From positions 124,001-188,000 of the forward strand of contig NZ_MLQQ01000018.1 in the NCBI RefSeq assembly GCF_001865995.1: a stretch of 64,000 nucleotides of DNA, written 5' to 3'. The translations under genes were made by a program, and so were the position numbers. The notes under the pieces are model-generated. The model saw only the letters and a program-made list of their open reading frames with translations, was not told the DNA's origin and ran no database searches. This stretch comes from Anaerobacillus arseniciselenatis (GTDB lineage: Bacteria; Bacillota; Bacilli; Bacillales; Anaerobacillaceae). Shown piece after piece: positions 28,542-37,074 of this stretch; the stretch's first letter is position 1; each line of letters begins with the position of its first letter.

Positions 28542-29780
28542 TTATAAATTTGCGACTGATTTCTTTTTTGAACTCGTAGAGGTATTTCTCTTTGACATCG
28601 CAGGTACGACATTATATTTTACTATTAAAACGTTGATCAGTAACAATATAGATGAAGCAATAAATAAGCTTCGAATTCCCGCAACCGACGTTAACCAACC
28701 ACCGGCAATCGGTCCAAGCATCGTCCCTAAGTACATAAAGCTATTTGAATAACCGAACGTTCGACTTTCCATTCCTTCAGGAGCTAAATGACGAATTAAC
28801 GAATTGATCGATGGTAATAATCCACCTAAACAAAGCCCTAATAAAAATCGAAAAATAAGAAGTTGCCAATACGTTTCTACAAAGGCTTGCGGTAAGGTGA
28901 TAATTGCCGCAAAAAGTAAAGAAATTAGCAAAACAAACTGAGTGCCTCTTTTGTCGCTTAACTTTCCGAGGAACGGACTAGCTGACATGTTCGCAAATCC
29001 CATCACAGACATCGCTAACCCAGCGAAGAAAGCGACATTTTGTGAAGTAGTGAGGTCTTGTACGTACAATGATAAAAGTGGGTTTATTCCGATCAATGCA
29101 CATTGAACAATGAAAAAGACGATAAATAAAGACAAAATCGGTGAGGTAGAGACGATTTTTTTGAAATCTTCGATCGTATTTGTCTTCACTATTTCTTCTT
29201 TTTTCTGCTGATCTTCTTTGACAAAAAATAAAACGGCAACCGCTGTGATGAGGATCGTTAGTCCTGTGACGTAAAACACCATTCGAAATCCAATTAAATC
29301 AGCTAAAACTCCACCGAACAATGGACCGCAAATGCCACCAGCTACAGCACCAGCTTGTAACATTCCGAGGGCGTATCCTGTTCGCTCTTTCGGTGTCGTC
29401 ATTGAAATTAACGTAATTGCAGCGGGGATAAACCCTGAGATACTTCCATTTAACAAACGCAAAAACAGTAAAGACCAAGGCCCAGTTGCGAATCCGGTAA
29501 GGGTGATAACAATCGCCATTCCAAAGCCTGAGCGTAGTAACATTAATTTCCGTCCGTGTCGATCGGCAAGTTTTCCCCATAATGGTGAAAATAAAAAGGC
29601 CGTTAGAAAGTTTGCGCCAAAAATAATTCCAGCCCAGCGACTAACAGATTGTGGATCAGTGACTCCTAATTCTTGTAAATATAAAGGTAAAAAGGGGATA
29701 ATCATCGTCATTGCAGCCATGACAAAAAATTGACATACCATAAGTATGTATAAGTTTCGTTTCCAATTCGTTTTTGGCAT
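28542..29780 (-). CDS. MFS multidrug efflux transporter (12-TM, DHA1-like)
   Basis: The 412-residue protein has about 12 membrane segments, motif A GKLADRHGRKLMLL between TM2 and TM3, and a second copy GKLSDKRG between TM8 and TM9. The motif C-like GPLFGGVLADLIG in TM5 marks it as a drug/proton antiporter of the DHA1 group (YttB/NorA-like). The C-terminal tail is basic and serine-rich. The minus-strand ATG follows a GGGAG site. It has no adjacent regulator and is transcribed alone. Confidence 0.9.
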   Translation of the reverse strand: MPKTNWKRNLYILMVCQFFVMAAMTMIIPFLPLYLQELGVTDPQSVSRWAGIIFGANFLTAFLFSPLWGKLADRHGRKLMLLRSGFGMAIVITLTGFATGPWSLLFLRLLNGSISGFIPAAITLISMTTPKERTGYALGMLQAGAVAGGICGPLFGGVLADLIGFRMVFYVTGLTILITAVAVLFFVKEDQQKKEEIVKTNTIEDFKKIVSTSPILSLFIVFFIVQCALIGINPLLSLYVQDLTTSQNVAFFAGLAMSVMGFANMSASPFLGKLSDKRGTQFVLLISLLFAAIITLPQAFVETYWQLLIFRFLLGLCLGGLLPSINSLIRHLAPEGMESRTFGYSNSFMYLGTMLGPIAGGWLTSVAGIRSLFIASSILLLINVLIVKYNVVPAMSKRNTSTSSKKKSVANL

Positions 29781-29988
29781 TTATTTTTTTCACTCCCATA
29801 TCGTTATACCTATTATACTTCGGAGGTCGAAATATTCAAGGGGAAATCAGAAATTGTTAAAAAATTTGTATTTTACTATGGAACGAAAACACCTTACTGT
29901 TGTACTTTAGAAAATTACGTTACAATAACAATATTAATAATTTCTTCCATAAAGCAACCCGAAATAAACGTAAGAGGTGATTTTAAAA

Positions 29989-30921
29989 ATGAACATCGAA
30001 AATATTGTTGTTGTAAGTCCTAAATATAAGGAATTAAAGCAACTAATTCAAAGTAAAAACGTAGAAAAAAACTTTCGATTTTTACCCGAAGAAGAAGCAA
30101 CCGAGGAAGAATTAGATTGGGCTGATGCTTTTCTAGCCTTTAATTTAAAATCAGACCACGATTATTCTCGTGTGAAGTGGGTTCATTCTTTAGGAGCGGG
30201 AGTAGACAGCTTGCTTTTCAAAAAAGAATGGGACGAAAACGTATTGTTAACTAGAACGATTTGTTCGTTTGGGCAAAGAATTGGCGAGTATAGCTTAAGT
30301 TATATTTTAAAAGATCTGCAATTTCACGAGCAATTCGACCAACAACAAAAAGAAAAAAACTGGCAGCCGATCACTCCAAAATTACTAAGCGATCAAAAGG
30401 TAATGATTTATGGAACGGGTGAAATCGGCCAAGTAACTGCTAAAATTTTAGCTTCACTAGGTGTCGAAGTTTACGGAGTTTCATTAAGTGGTAAACAAAA
30501 AGAGCCATTTAAAGATGTAATGAATGTCAACGAGCATCTCAGCTATTTAAGTAACGTCGATTACATTATCAATACCTTACCCCTAACGGAAAAAACGGAG
30601 TACTTATTTAATGAAAACATTTTTAAGCAAGTTGCCAATGTCGGCTTTATTAATGTTGGAAGAGGTAGGTCAATTGATGAAGCCGCGTTACTTAAAGCTT
30701 TAAATGAAAGCCAAGTGAGGTTCGCGGTATTAGATGTATTCACCGAAGAACCACTGCCGAAAGAAAATCGATTGTGGGAACATCCAAATGTTTCGGTGAC
30801 TCCCCACATTTCAGCAGTGACAACTCCCGACGAAGCTGTCGAATGTTTTGTAGAAACACTTAAAAATATTGAAGAAAATCAACCACTACCTAACAAAGTA
30901 GATATTAAAAAAGGTTTCTAA
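29989..30921 (+). CDS. D-2-hydroxyacid dehydrogenase (NAD-dependent)
   Basis: The 310-residue enzyme reduces 2-keto acids to D-2-hydroxyacids. The dinucleotide motif is IYGTGEIGQVTAKIL (G-x-G-x-x-G). The catalytic Arg is in INVGRGRSIDE, the Glu in DVFTEEPLP, and the His in VTPHISAVT. The short N-terminal half and PLTEKTEYLFN segment fit the GhrA/YoaD-like group rather than SerA. The ATG at 29989 is 9 nt after AGAGGTG; a GTG at 29977 overlaps that site. A family A repeat follows the stop. Confidence 0.9.
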   Translation: MNIENIVVVSPKYKELKQLIQSKNVEKNFRFLPEEEATEEELDWADAFLAFNLKSDHDYSRVKWVHSLGAGVDSLLFKKEWDENVLLTRTICSFGQRIGEYSLSYILKDLQFHEQFDQQQKEKNWQPITPKLLSDQKVMIYGTGEIGQVTAKILASLGVEVYGVSLSGKQKEPFKDVMNVNEHLSYLSNVDYIINTLPLTEKTEYLFNENIFKQVANVGFINVGRGRSIDEAALLKALNESQVRFAVLDVFTEEPLPKENRLWEHPNVSVTPHISAVTTPDEAVECFVETLKNIEENQPLPNKVDIKKGF

Positions 30922-30923
30922 AT

Positions 30924-31040
30924 TAAAGAATTTCATAATCATTATTTTGCGCCTCTAGGTTGCTACATCTAATTGAGTTAAATCGTTCTAAAAAGATGTA
31001 GATGTATGCGCTAGATTATTGGTATTATGAAATTTGCTCA
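30924..31040 (+). repeat. Family A palindromic repeat, copy 6 (divergent interior)
   Basis: Termini AAAGAATTTCATAATC and ATTATGAAATTTGCTCA. The interior differs from other copies but remains palindromic: TTGCTACATCTA with TAGATGTATGCG-type partners. Confidence 0.75.
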
Positions 31041-31083
31041 AATACATAATTAGAAAAAGAATTGATAATTGAGGGTTGAGAGT

Positions 31084-31935
31084 ATGCAAAATATAGGATT
31101 AGTTCTAGAAGGGGGCGGTATGCGCGGTCTTTACACCGCAGGCGTCCTAGAGTATTTTTTAGAAAAACAATTATTTTTTCCGTATGTTATTGGGGTTTCA
31201 GCAGGAGCTTGTATGGCTGCTACCTACTTATCGCGGCAAAAAGGGAGAAATAAAAAGGTCAATACGAGCCTTGTGAAAGACCCACGTTATTTGTCATTAC
31301 GGAATTTGATTTTTAAAAGACAGCTATTTGGAATGGACTTTTTGTTCGATGATATCCCGAACAGAGTAGTTCCTTTTGACTATGATACGTTTAATCAAGG
31401 AAAAGAGCGATTTTTAGTAGGCGCGACTTGTTGCCATACAGGAGAAGCCGTCTTTTTCGATAAAGCAGACCATAGTGAAAATATTTTACAAATTATTCGA
31501 GCCTCAAGCTCATTGCCGTTCGTAGCACCGCCCGTTTCATATCATGGGAAGTTACTTTTAGATGGCGGACTTGTTGATCCGATTCCGATCAAAAAATCAC
31601 AACATGACGGCAATATCAAAAATGTGGTCGTAATGACGAAAGCTGAAAATTTTCGTAGAAAGCCTAGTAAATTTGCATCATTGGCTAAAATCACCTATCG
31701 ATCTTATCCAGCCATATATGATTTATTGCAAAAAAGACACGAAGTATATAACGATACACTCTCTTGTATTGAAGAAGAGGAGCAACATGGCAGGACGTTT
31801 GTAATAAAACCAAGCATTGAACTTCCTGTAGGACGGATTGAGCGAAATGAGAAAAATTTAATTGCTTTATACGAACTTGGTTATAATGATGCCAAAGAAA
31901 AATGGACGAGTTTAAATCAGTTTTTGTCTCAATAA
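31084..31935 (+). CDS. Patatin-like phospholipase/acyl hydrolase
   Basis: The 283-residue protein has the patatin catalytic dyad: oxyanion motif G10-G-G-M-R-G15, nucleophile S39 in GVSAG, and D160 in DGGLVDPIP. Bacterial members (YjjU/RssA-like) hydrolyse acyl esters in the cytosol or at the membrane; the substrate is not known. No signal peptide. The ATG at 31084 follows GAGGG; the ORF could extend to a TTG at 31069. A terminator follows. Confidence 0.92.
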   Translation: MQNIGLVLEGGGMRGLYTAGVLEYFLEKQLFFPYVIGVSAGACMAATYLSRQKGRNKKVNTSLVKDPRYLSLRNLIFKRQLFGMDFLFDDIPNRVVPFDYDTFNQGKERFLVGATCCHTGEAVFFDKADHSENILQIIRASSSLPFVAPPVSYHGKLLLDGGLVDPIPIKKSQHDGNIKNVVVMTKAENFRRKPSKFASLAKITYRSYPAIYDLLQKRHEVYNDTLSCIEEEEQHGRTFVIKPSIELPVGRIERNEKNLIALYELGYNDAKEKWTSLNQFLSQ

Positions 31936-31973
31936 TTCGTTGTTGGTGAAGTTTATAAAAATATAGTTACGAG

Positions 31974-32011
31974 TTGACCTGGGCTGTTCCAATGGAGCGG
32001 TCTTTTTTGTT
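31974..32011 (+). terminator. Intrinsic terminator after patatin gene
   Basis: GACCTGGGCTGTTCC / GGAGCGGTC stem with a short AAT loop and TTTTTT tail. Confidence 0.7.
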
Positions 32012-32220
32012 TGTGTGAAAATTCAAAAAAAGCTTTATTTACGAACGTATGTTTTATATAATGGAAATAGAGAAGGGATAAAAGGAAAAGGTTTTGTTTT
32101 GTGGTAGGGTAAGTAATTTTATTTACTTGTTAACTTTAGTCAATTGGGATGTTGTGCTTTAAAAGTTAGTTTAAAATGCTATAATAATAGCGATATTTCT
32201 TTTAGAAAGGAATGTTTTAA

Positions 32221-32685
32221 ATGACTGATAAACTTGACATAATTTTAGAAAAACTCGATAAAGTTAGTAGTGATGTTACAAAGATATCGTCTGATCAAAA
32301 AGAGATGCGAGGTGAAATAAACACTTTATCATCCAATCAAGAGGCAATGCGAGGTGAAATAAACACTTTATCATCTAATCAAGAGGCGATGCGAGGTGAA
32401 ATAAACACTTTATCATCTAATCAAGAGGCGATGCGAAGTGAACTGAAGTCACTATCTAATGAAGTAGGTACTTTGTCGTCAAATCAATTTGAGATGAAAG
32501 AAGATATAAAGACATTACTAATTAAAGTACAGGAACAGCATATTGAAAATATAAATTCAGATGATTTTATATTAAAATCGCTTCAAGAATTGAAAGAAAG
32601 TGTTCGTTTTATTAATCATAGACAAGCTGATAATGAACTTGAAATAAATAATATAAAAAAATTAAAACAGTATGAAGGGCAATAA
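32221..32685 (+). CDS. Coiled-coil protein with near-identical 14-residue tandem repeats
   Basis: The 154-residue acidic protein has no cysteine, signal peptide or membrane segment. Residues 30-71 are three exact copies of MRGEINTLSSNQEA, preceded and followed by degenerate copies (DQKEMRGE..., MRSELKSLSNEVGTLSSNQFE). Fourteen residues equal two heptads, so the whole protein should form a long coiled coil. The three DNA units (42 bp each, 32308-32433) differ at only a few bases. I recognise no family; similar tandem coils occur in Bacillus proteins of unknown role. AGAAAGGAATG lies before the ATG. Confidence 0.75.
   Translation: MTDKLDIILEKLDKVSSDVTKISSDQKEMRGEINTLSSNQEAMRGEINTLSSNQEAMRGEINTLSSNQEAMRSELKSLSNEVGTLSSNQFEMKEDIKTLLIKVQEQHIENINSDDFILKSLQELKESVRFINHRQADNELEINNIKKLKQYEGQ
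32308..32433 (+). repeat. Three 42-bp in-frame tandem repeats
   Basis: The unit ATGCGAGGTGAAATAAACAC, TTTATCATCTAATCAAGAGG, CA/CG recurs three times with one or two changes. Such near-identity predicts copy-number variation between strains. Confidence 0.9.
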
Positions 32686-32845
32686 CTAATGTTTATATAG
32701 ACTGAGGTTTAATATTTTTGCCTTTCCTAGATATAAATGCGATCTTATCATCAATACAATCGCTCCTTTTATTCCTAAGTTTAAAAATTTACAAGGCGTT
32801 TCAACAAGTGACCTGTTGCTTCAACAGAGTAAATATACTGACATC

Positions 32846-32878
32846 AACTTTACTATTCCGGGTAGTAAGGTTTTTTGT
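32846..32878 (+). terminator. Probable intrinsic terminator downstream of the coiled-coil gene
   Basis: CTTTACTA and TAGTAAGG pair around TTCCGGG, with TTTTTT after. It is 160 nt beyond the stop. The rest of 32690-33085 shows no gene I can support. Confidence 0.6.
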
Positions 32879-33088
32879 GTTTCATTAATAAAGTAGCTTA
32901 CTTTCCTTCGCAAGATTTTTTTACAATGGCACTTTATCTTATCTGTAAAATAATATTACATAACAGACTGGTAAAAATAGGAAAGGTAAATACAAATTTA
33001 TGGTAAAAAACAGTTTACAAAATAAAAAGAATGTATTACGATTGATATATAACAAAAGATATATAACAGATGATCTACTACAGCGGAA

Positions 33089-33146
33089 ATGTCCACCCCT
33101 CGTGGACAAAATGCCGAAATGTCCACGAGGGGTGTCAGACACCATA
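33089..33146. promoter_or_regulatory. Palindrome of GTCCAC...GTGGAC type directly upstream of tetR-type gene
   Basis: AATGTCCACCCCTCGTGGAC and GTCCACGAGGGGTG, joined by AAAATGCCGAAAT, form a long inverted repeat, followed by the GGTGTCAGACACC motif. It ends 14 nt before the start codon. It could be the regulator's own operator or a dispersed repeat; a related sequence is at 59147. Confidence 0.45.
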
Positions 33147-33159
33147 AAGGAGGGAAATT

Positions 33160-33735
33160 ATGCCGCCGAAAAAGAAGTTTTCGAAACAACAAATCGTTGA
33201 CGCAGCTTTTGATATAGCAAGAACTGAAGGGATTGACAATATCACGATTAGAAAAGTCGCCGAAAAATTAGGTAGTTCGATCGCGCCTATCTATGTAAAC
33301 TTCAAGGATGTTGATGAACTTATAGAGGAGGTTGTAAATAAAATATTTGCTGTGAGTCAACAGCTTTTACAACAAGAAAATAGTGGAAGGCCTTTTCGTG
33401 ACATCGGTGTCGCGAGTATTCGTTTTGCGAAACATTATAGTGTGCTTTTTAAAGACTTAGTAATGAACCAGAACAAATTTATTAAAAAATTAGAACAAGG
33501 AAGTAACAGCGATATTATTGAGCTTATGAAACAAGATGCAGACTTAAAAGGTTTTACAGATGAAGAGCTTCAAGAAATTTTACTAAAAATGAAAATCTTC
33601 CAAACAGGTCTTTCGATAATGGTTGCAAATGAGTTACTTCCAGACGAATTTAACGAAGAAAAGATGATAGAGATACTTGAAAGTACTGCTAATGACGTCA
33701 TTGCCGCTGCCCATCTAAATAAAAAAGAAGATTAA
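33160..33735 (+). CDS. TetR family transcriptional regulator
   Basis: The 191-residue protein has an N-terminal TetR helix-turn-helix (about residues 8-54: KQQIVDAAFDIARTEGIDNI then VAEKLGSSIAPIYVNFKDVDELI). The C-terminal ligand domain is helical and lacks recognisable identity. AAAGGAGGG precedes the ATG by 5 nt. It is 26 nt upstream of an SDR gene in the same direction, so it probably controls that gene and perhaps the methyltransferase after it. Confidence 0.9.
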   Translation: MPPKKKFSKQQIVDAAFDIARTEGIDNITIRKVAEKLGSSIAPIYVNFKDVDELIEEVVNKIFAVSQQLLQQENSGRPFRDIGVASIRFAKHYSVLFKDLVMNQNKFIKKLEQGSNSDIIELMKQDADLKGFTDEELQEILLKMKIFQTGLSIMVANELLPDEFNEEKMIEILESTANDVIAAAHLNKKED

Positions 33736-33761
33736 ATTTTAAAAATAAGGGATGAGTGAAA

Positions 33762-34763
33762 ATGAAAAAGCGAACGGTGATTATTACTGGAGCAAACTCT
33801 GGAATTGGTAAAGCTGCTACGCTGCAATTTGCCAAAGAAGGTTACACTGTGATCATGGCATGTCGAAATATCGAAAAGAGTGAGAAAGTTCATAAGGACA
33901 TTATTGAGGCGACTCAAAACCGAAACGTCGAACTCATGAAGCTTGATGCCTCTTCATTTCAATCGATTCATCAATTTTGCGAAGAATTTAAAAAACGCTA
34001 TGAAACATTGGACATTTTAATTCATAATGCTGCTTATTTTAATCACGGCGCAAAATATTGTGTGAGTGATGATGGAATTGAAATGACATTTAATACGAAC
34101 GTCGTTGGACCTTATTTAATCACATGTTTACTTTTAGATCAGCTGAAAAAGTCCGACGATGCGCGAATTTTAAATGCGGGTAGTAACATTATTAAACACT
34201 TTTTTGACCCTAAGAAAAAAATTGAGTTTAGTAATTTACAAGGAGAAAATAACGATCCTAAATATTCAGTATATAAAATGTACTGCCAATCAAAAATGGC
34301 GTTGATGCTGCTTACTTTTAAAATGGCAGACGAATTCAAAAATCACGGCATTAAAGTAAACGCACTACAAATTAACGGTGCCACGATGTCAAAAGAAACC
34401 CTTCAAAAAGTTACTCTAAGGTACCGATTGATTGCAAGAGTGCAAAACCGATTTTTTCGTCCGCCTAGCTATATGGCAAACAATTACTATGAAATTTGTA
34501 CTTCTGAGAACTATAAAGACACAACAGGGAAGCTGTTTAACGATAAACTTGAGATTATGGAAGCTGCGCCAAAGCAACCGCAAGGCTTTATTCATGATAT
34601 AAAACAAGTGACCGGCTCGAGCCTTTACCCATATTATGCCGATGATCCAACAATGACAAATGAAGTGTGGGAATTTTGCGAAAGGGTAACAGGGAAATCG
34701 ATCGATGACTACCTAAACAGTTACAAAGAAATAGAAAACGAAAAAGTAGAAACAGTAAAATAA
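33762..34763 (+). CDS. Short-chain dehydrogenase/reductase
   Basis: The protein has about 333 residues, longer than usual for SDRs because of a C-terminal extension (about 255-333). The NAD(P) motif is TGANSGIGKAA, the N-A-A-Y motif replaces NNAG (HNAAYFNHG), and the active site is Y-C-Q-S-K. It resembles the SDR at 23267 (retinol dehydrogenase-like). The ATG at 33762 is preferred to the GTG at 33756 because of spacing to AAGGGATGAG. Substrate unknown; co-transcription with the TetR gene is likely. Confidence 0.88.
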   Translation: MKKRTVIITGANSGIGKAATLQFAKEGYTVIMACRNIEKSEKVHKDIIEATQNRNVELMKLDASSFQSIHQFCEEFKKRYETLDILIHNAAYFNHGAKYCVSDDGIEMTFNTNVVGPYLITCLLLDQLKKSDDARILNAGSNIIKHFFDPKKKIEFSNLQGENNDPKYSVYKMYCQSKMALMLLTFKMADEFKNHGIKVNALQINGATMSKETLQKVTLRYRLIARVQNRFFRPPSYMANNYYEICTSENYKDTTGKLFNDKLEIMEAAPKQPQGFIHDIKQVTGSSLYPYYADDPTMTNEVWEFCERVTGKSIDDYLNSYKEIENEKVETVK

Positions 34764-34825
34764 GTGAGTGAATACTTCAAAGGTAACCTATAAGTAAATC
34801 AAAAATTAAGTAGGTGGGATTTAAA

Positions 34826-35593
34826 TTGTTAAGTTATTATAGTAAGCTATCGTCACAAGTATATGATATTGATAAGCCGATCGGTCATTCGTTCGGAGAT
34901 GTGGAATATTATCTAGAACGACTTGCACCTATAAAAGAAGGGCGTATTTTAGAGCCCGCAACAGGTACGGGACGTATTCTTATACCACTTTTAGAAGCTG
35001 GGTTTCAGGTGGATGGTTTTGACCTTTCGGAGGAAATGTTAAGTATTTGTCGTAAAAACTGCGAAAAAAGAGGTTTAAGTACGACTCTTTTCGAGGGGCG
35101 GATGGAGTCTTTTACATTAAATTCAAAGTATGATGTGATCATCGTTCCAACAGGGACATTTCTATTATTACATGAGCGGGAACAGTCTATTGAAGCTCTA
35201 AAAAATTTTTACAAGCATCTTACTGATGGTGGGCGCCTAATTGTTGATCTTTTTTTACAAACAGATATTGCACTTAATCAAATCACAACGAAAACGTGGG
35301 AATTAGGAAATGGCGATATAATTACATTCGAAAATAAAACGGTCGAAGTCGATTATATTAACCAGTATACCGTTTCTCATGGCCGTTACGAAAAATGGCG
35401 TAATGGTAACCTTATTCAAACCGAATTAGAACGTTTTCCGTTACGATGGTATGGAGTAGAGGAATTCAAAATGTTGCTAGAAAGTATCGGATTTGACCAG
35501 ATCGTCATTTCTGCAGACTATAACTACGGACAGTACCCGGTAAATAAAGAACAAACGATTACTTTTGAAGCAATTGCTAAAAAAAAGAGTTAA
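34826..35593 (+). CDS. Class I SAM-dependent methyltransferase
   Basis: The protein has about 255 residues. Motif I is ILEPATGTGRILIPLLEAGF, motif II is DGFDLSEEMLSICR, and MYDVIIVPTGTFLLL-like segment (YDVIIVPTGTFLLLHE) follows. The target is not recognisable; the sequence is of the small-molecule methyltransferase 25 type. TTG at 34826 is 7 nt after AGGTGGG, which makes it more likely than the GTG at 34814. It is followed after 7 nt by nagA. Confidence 0.85.
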   Translation: MLSYYSKLSSQVYDIDKPIGHSFGDVEYYLERLAPIKEGRILEPATGTGRILIPLLEAGFQVDGFDLSEEMLSICRKNCEKRGLSTTLFEGRMESFTLNSKYDVIIVPTGTFLLLHEREQSIEALKNFYKHLTDGGRLIVDLFLQTDIALNQITTKTWELGNGDIITFENKTVEVDYINQYTVSHGRYEKWRNGNLIQTELERFPLRWYGVEEFKMLLESIGFDQIVISADYNYGQYPVNKEQTITFEAIAKKKS

Positions 35594-35600
35594 TATAAAT

Positions 35601-36770
35601 ATGAAAGAATTCTTTATCACAAACATTAATATCATTACCGAAACGACCACGATTCCGTCCGGTTTCCTACAAGTAAAAAACGGTAAAATCGCCAGAGTTG
35701 GTCGTATGTCTGACTATCCTACCGAAACAGAGGTTGAACAATTTAAGTTTTCACCCCGTTTTACGTTAATTCCTGGAATGATTGATATTCACATTCATGG
35801 AGGGAACGGTTCAGATGTAATGGATGGTACTCATTCGGCGCTCGCGAATATAGCAAAATCGTTACCGAAAGAAGGGGTTACTAGTTTTTTAGCAACTACA
35901 ATGACTCATCGTAGCAATAAAATTGAAACTACCCTAAAAAATACTGCTTCTTACATGAAAAAACAAAGCGGTTGCGAGGCAGAAATTTTAGGCATCCACC
36001 TTGAAGGACCATTTATTTCATCGCATAAAGCTGGGGCTCAACCAAGCAACTATATTCTCAAACCAAACGTTCCACTTTTTAAAAAATGGCGAAATTTAGC
36101 AGATGTAACGATCAAAGTAGTAACGGTGGCACCAGAAGTAGAAAATGGAATCGAGTTTATAAAACAATTAAATGAACTTGGTGTTATTATTTCGATTGGC
36201 CATTCAGACGCCAACTATCAGCATGTAGAGCGAGCAATTGAGGCTGGCGCGACACATGTTACACATTTATACAATGCATTAAGTGGAATGCACCACCGTG
36301 ACCCTGGGGTTGTTGGTGCTGCATTAGCGAACGATGAATTATTTGTAGAGCTCATTGTCGATGGTATTCATGTACATCCTGAAATAGTTAAGCTCACCTA
36401 TAAAGCGAAACAAGCCAATCAAATCATCTTAATTACCGATGCAATCAGAGCAACAGGACTAAAGGATGGTTGTTATGAATTGGGAGGGCAATCAGTGAAC
36501 TTAATTGATGGACAGCCGCTATTAGCTGATGGCACCTTAGCCGGTAGTACTTTGACGATGAACGAAGCTATTAAAAATATGATCTCCTATACAGGCTGTT
36601 CGCTTCAGGAAATCGTTGTCATGACATCTGAAAATCCAGCCAAAAGGTTAAATGTTTTTCAGCGGAAGGGAAGTATTAAAGAAGGGAAAGATGCAGATCT
36701 TGTCGTGCTTAATGATCAAAAAGACGTCATTATGACGGTTTGTCGAGGGGAAGTGACCTATTCACTGTGA
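35601..36770 (+). CDS. nagA: N-acetylglucosamine-6-phosphate deacetylase
   Basis: The 390-residue amidohydrolase deacetylates GlcNAc-6-P, used in wall recycling and aminosugar catabolism. Metal and catalytic residues are visible in order: GMIDIHIHGG, GIHLEGPFIS (Glu), SIGHSDANY (His), THLYNALSGMHHRDPG (His) and LITDAIRATG (catalytic Asp). The ATG at 35601 lies 7 nt after the methyltransferase stop; its ribosome site (AAAAGAG) is modest, so it may be coupled. nagB is absent from the window. The stop codon is the first base pair of a tandem array. Confidence 0.94.
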   Translation: MKEFFITNINIITETTTIPSGFLQVKNGKIARVGRMSDYPTETEVEQFKFSPRFTLIPGMIDIHIHGGNGSDVMDGTHSALANIAKSLPKEGVTSFLATTMTHRSNKIETTLKNTASYMKKQSGCEAEILGIHLEGPFISSHKAGAQPSNYILKPNVPLFKKWRNLADVTIKVVTVAPEVENGIEFIKQLNELGVIISIGHSDANYQHVERAIEAGATHVTHLYNALSGMHHRDPGVVGAALANDELFVELIVDGIHVHPEIVKLTYKAKQANQIILITDAIRATGLKDGCYELGGQSVNLIDGQPLLADGTLAGSTLTMNEAIKNMISYTGCSLQEIVVMTSENPAKRLNVFQRKGSIKEGKDADLVVLNDQKDVIMTVCRGEVTYSL

Positions 36771-37028
36771 CTGCTTCAACATGCACGGATTTGGAAGATG
36801 GTGTAAAATAAGTGCACGTTGACGCCTTCAACATGCATGAATTTGGAATAATATGGAAAAACCGTACGTGTTGACGCCTTCAACGCGCACAGATTTGTAA
36901 AAAAGTGGTAAATACATGCGCGTTAACGTCTTCAATATGTACGAATTTGGAAGAAAGTGGTAAATCCGTGCACGTTGACGCCTTCAACAGGCATAAAATT
37001 AGAAGATGGGGGAAATACGTACATATGA
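36769..37028 (+). repeat. Five tandem 52-bp units between nagA and an MFS gene
   Basis: Units start at 36769, 36821, 36873, 36925 and 36977 with GACGCCTTCAACATGCA-type sequence and end with GTGCACGTT-type sequence. The start (CAACATGCACG) and end (CGTGCACGTTG) of each unit are complementary, so each can form a hairpin; arms vary between units (GCGCAC with TGCGCG in unit 3). The first unit begins inside the nagA TGA. No spacers of CRISPR type are present. Confidence 0.9.
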
Positions 37029-37074
37029 TCACCCTCAATCTTATAAATTCTCATAGTAAAAAGAAAGGGTTCTC

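Noticed and set aside
33000-33200. ORFs on both strands upstream of the TetR gene
   Set aside because: They run through the GTCCAC palindrome and have no protein-like composition.
36769-37028. CRISPR array
   Set aside because: The whole 52-bp unit repeats without unique spacers and no cas gene is present.
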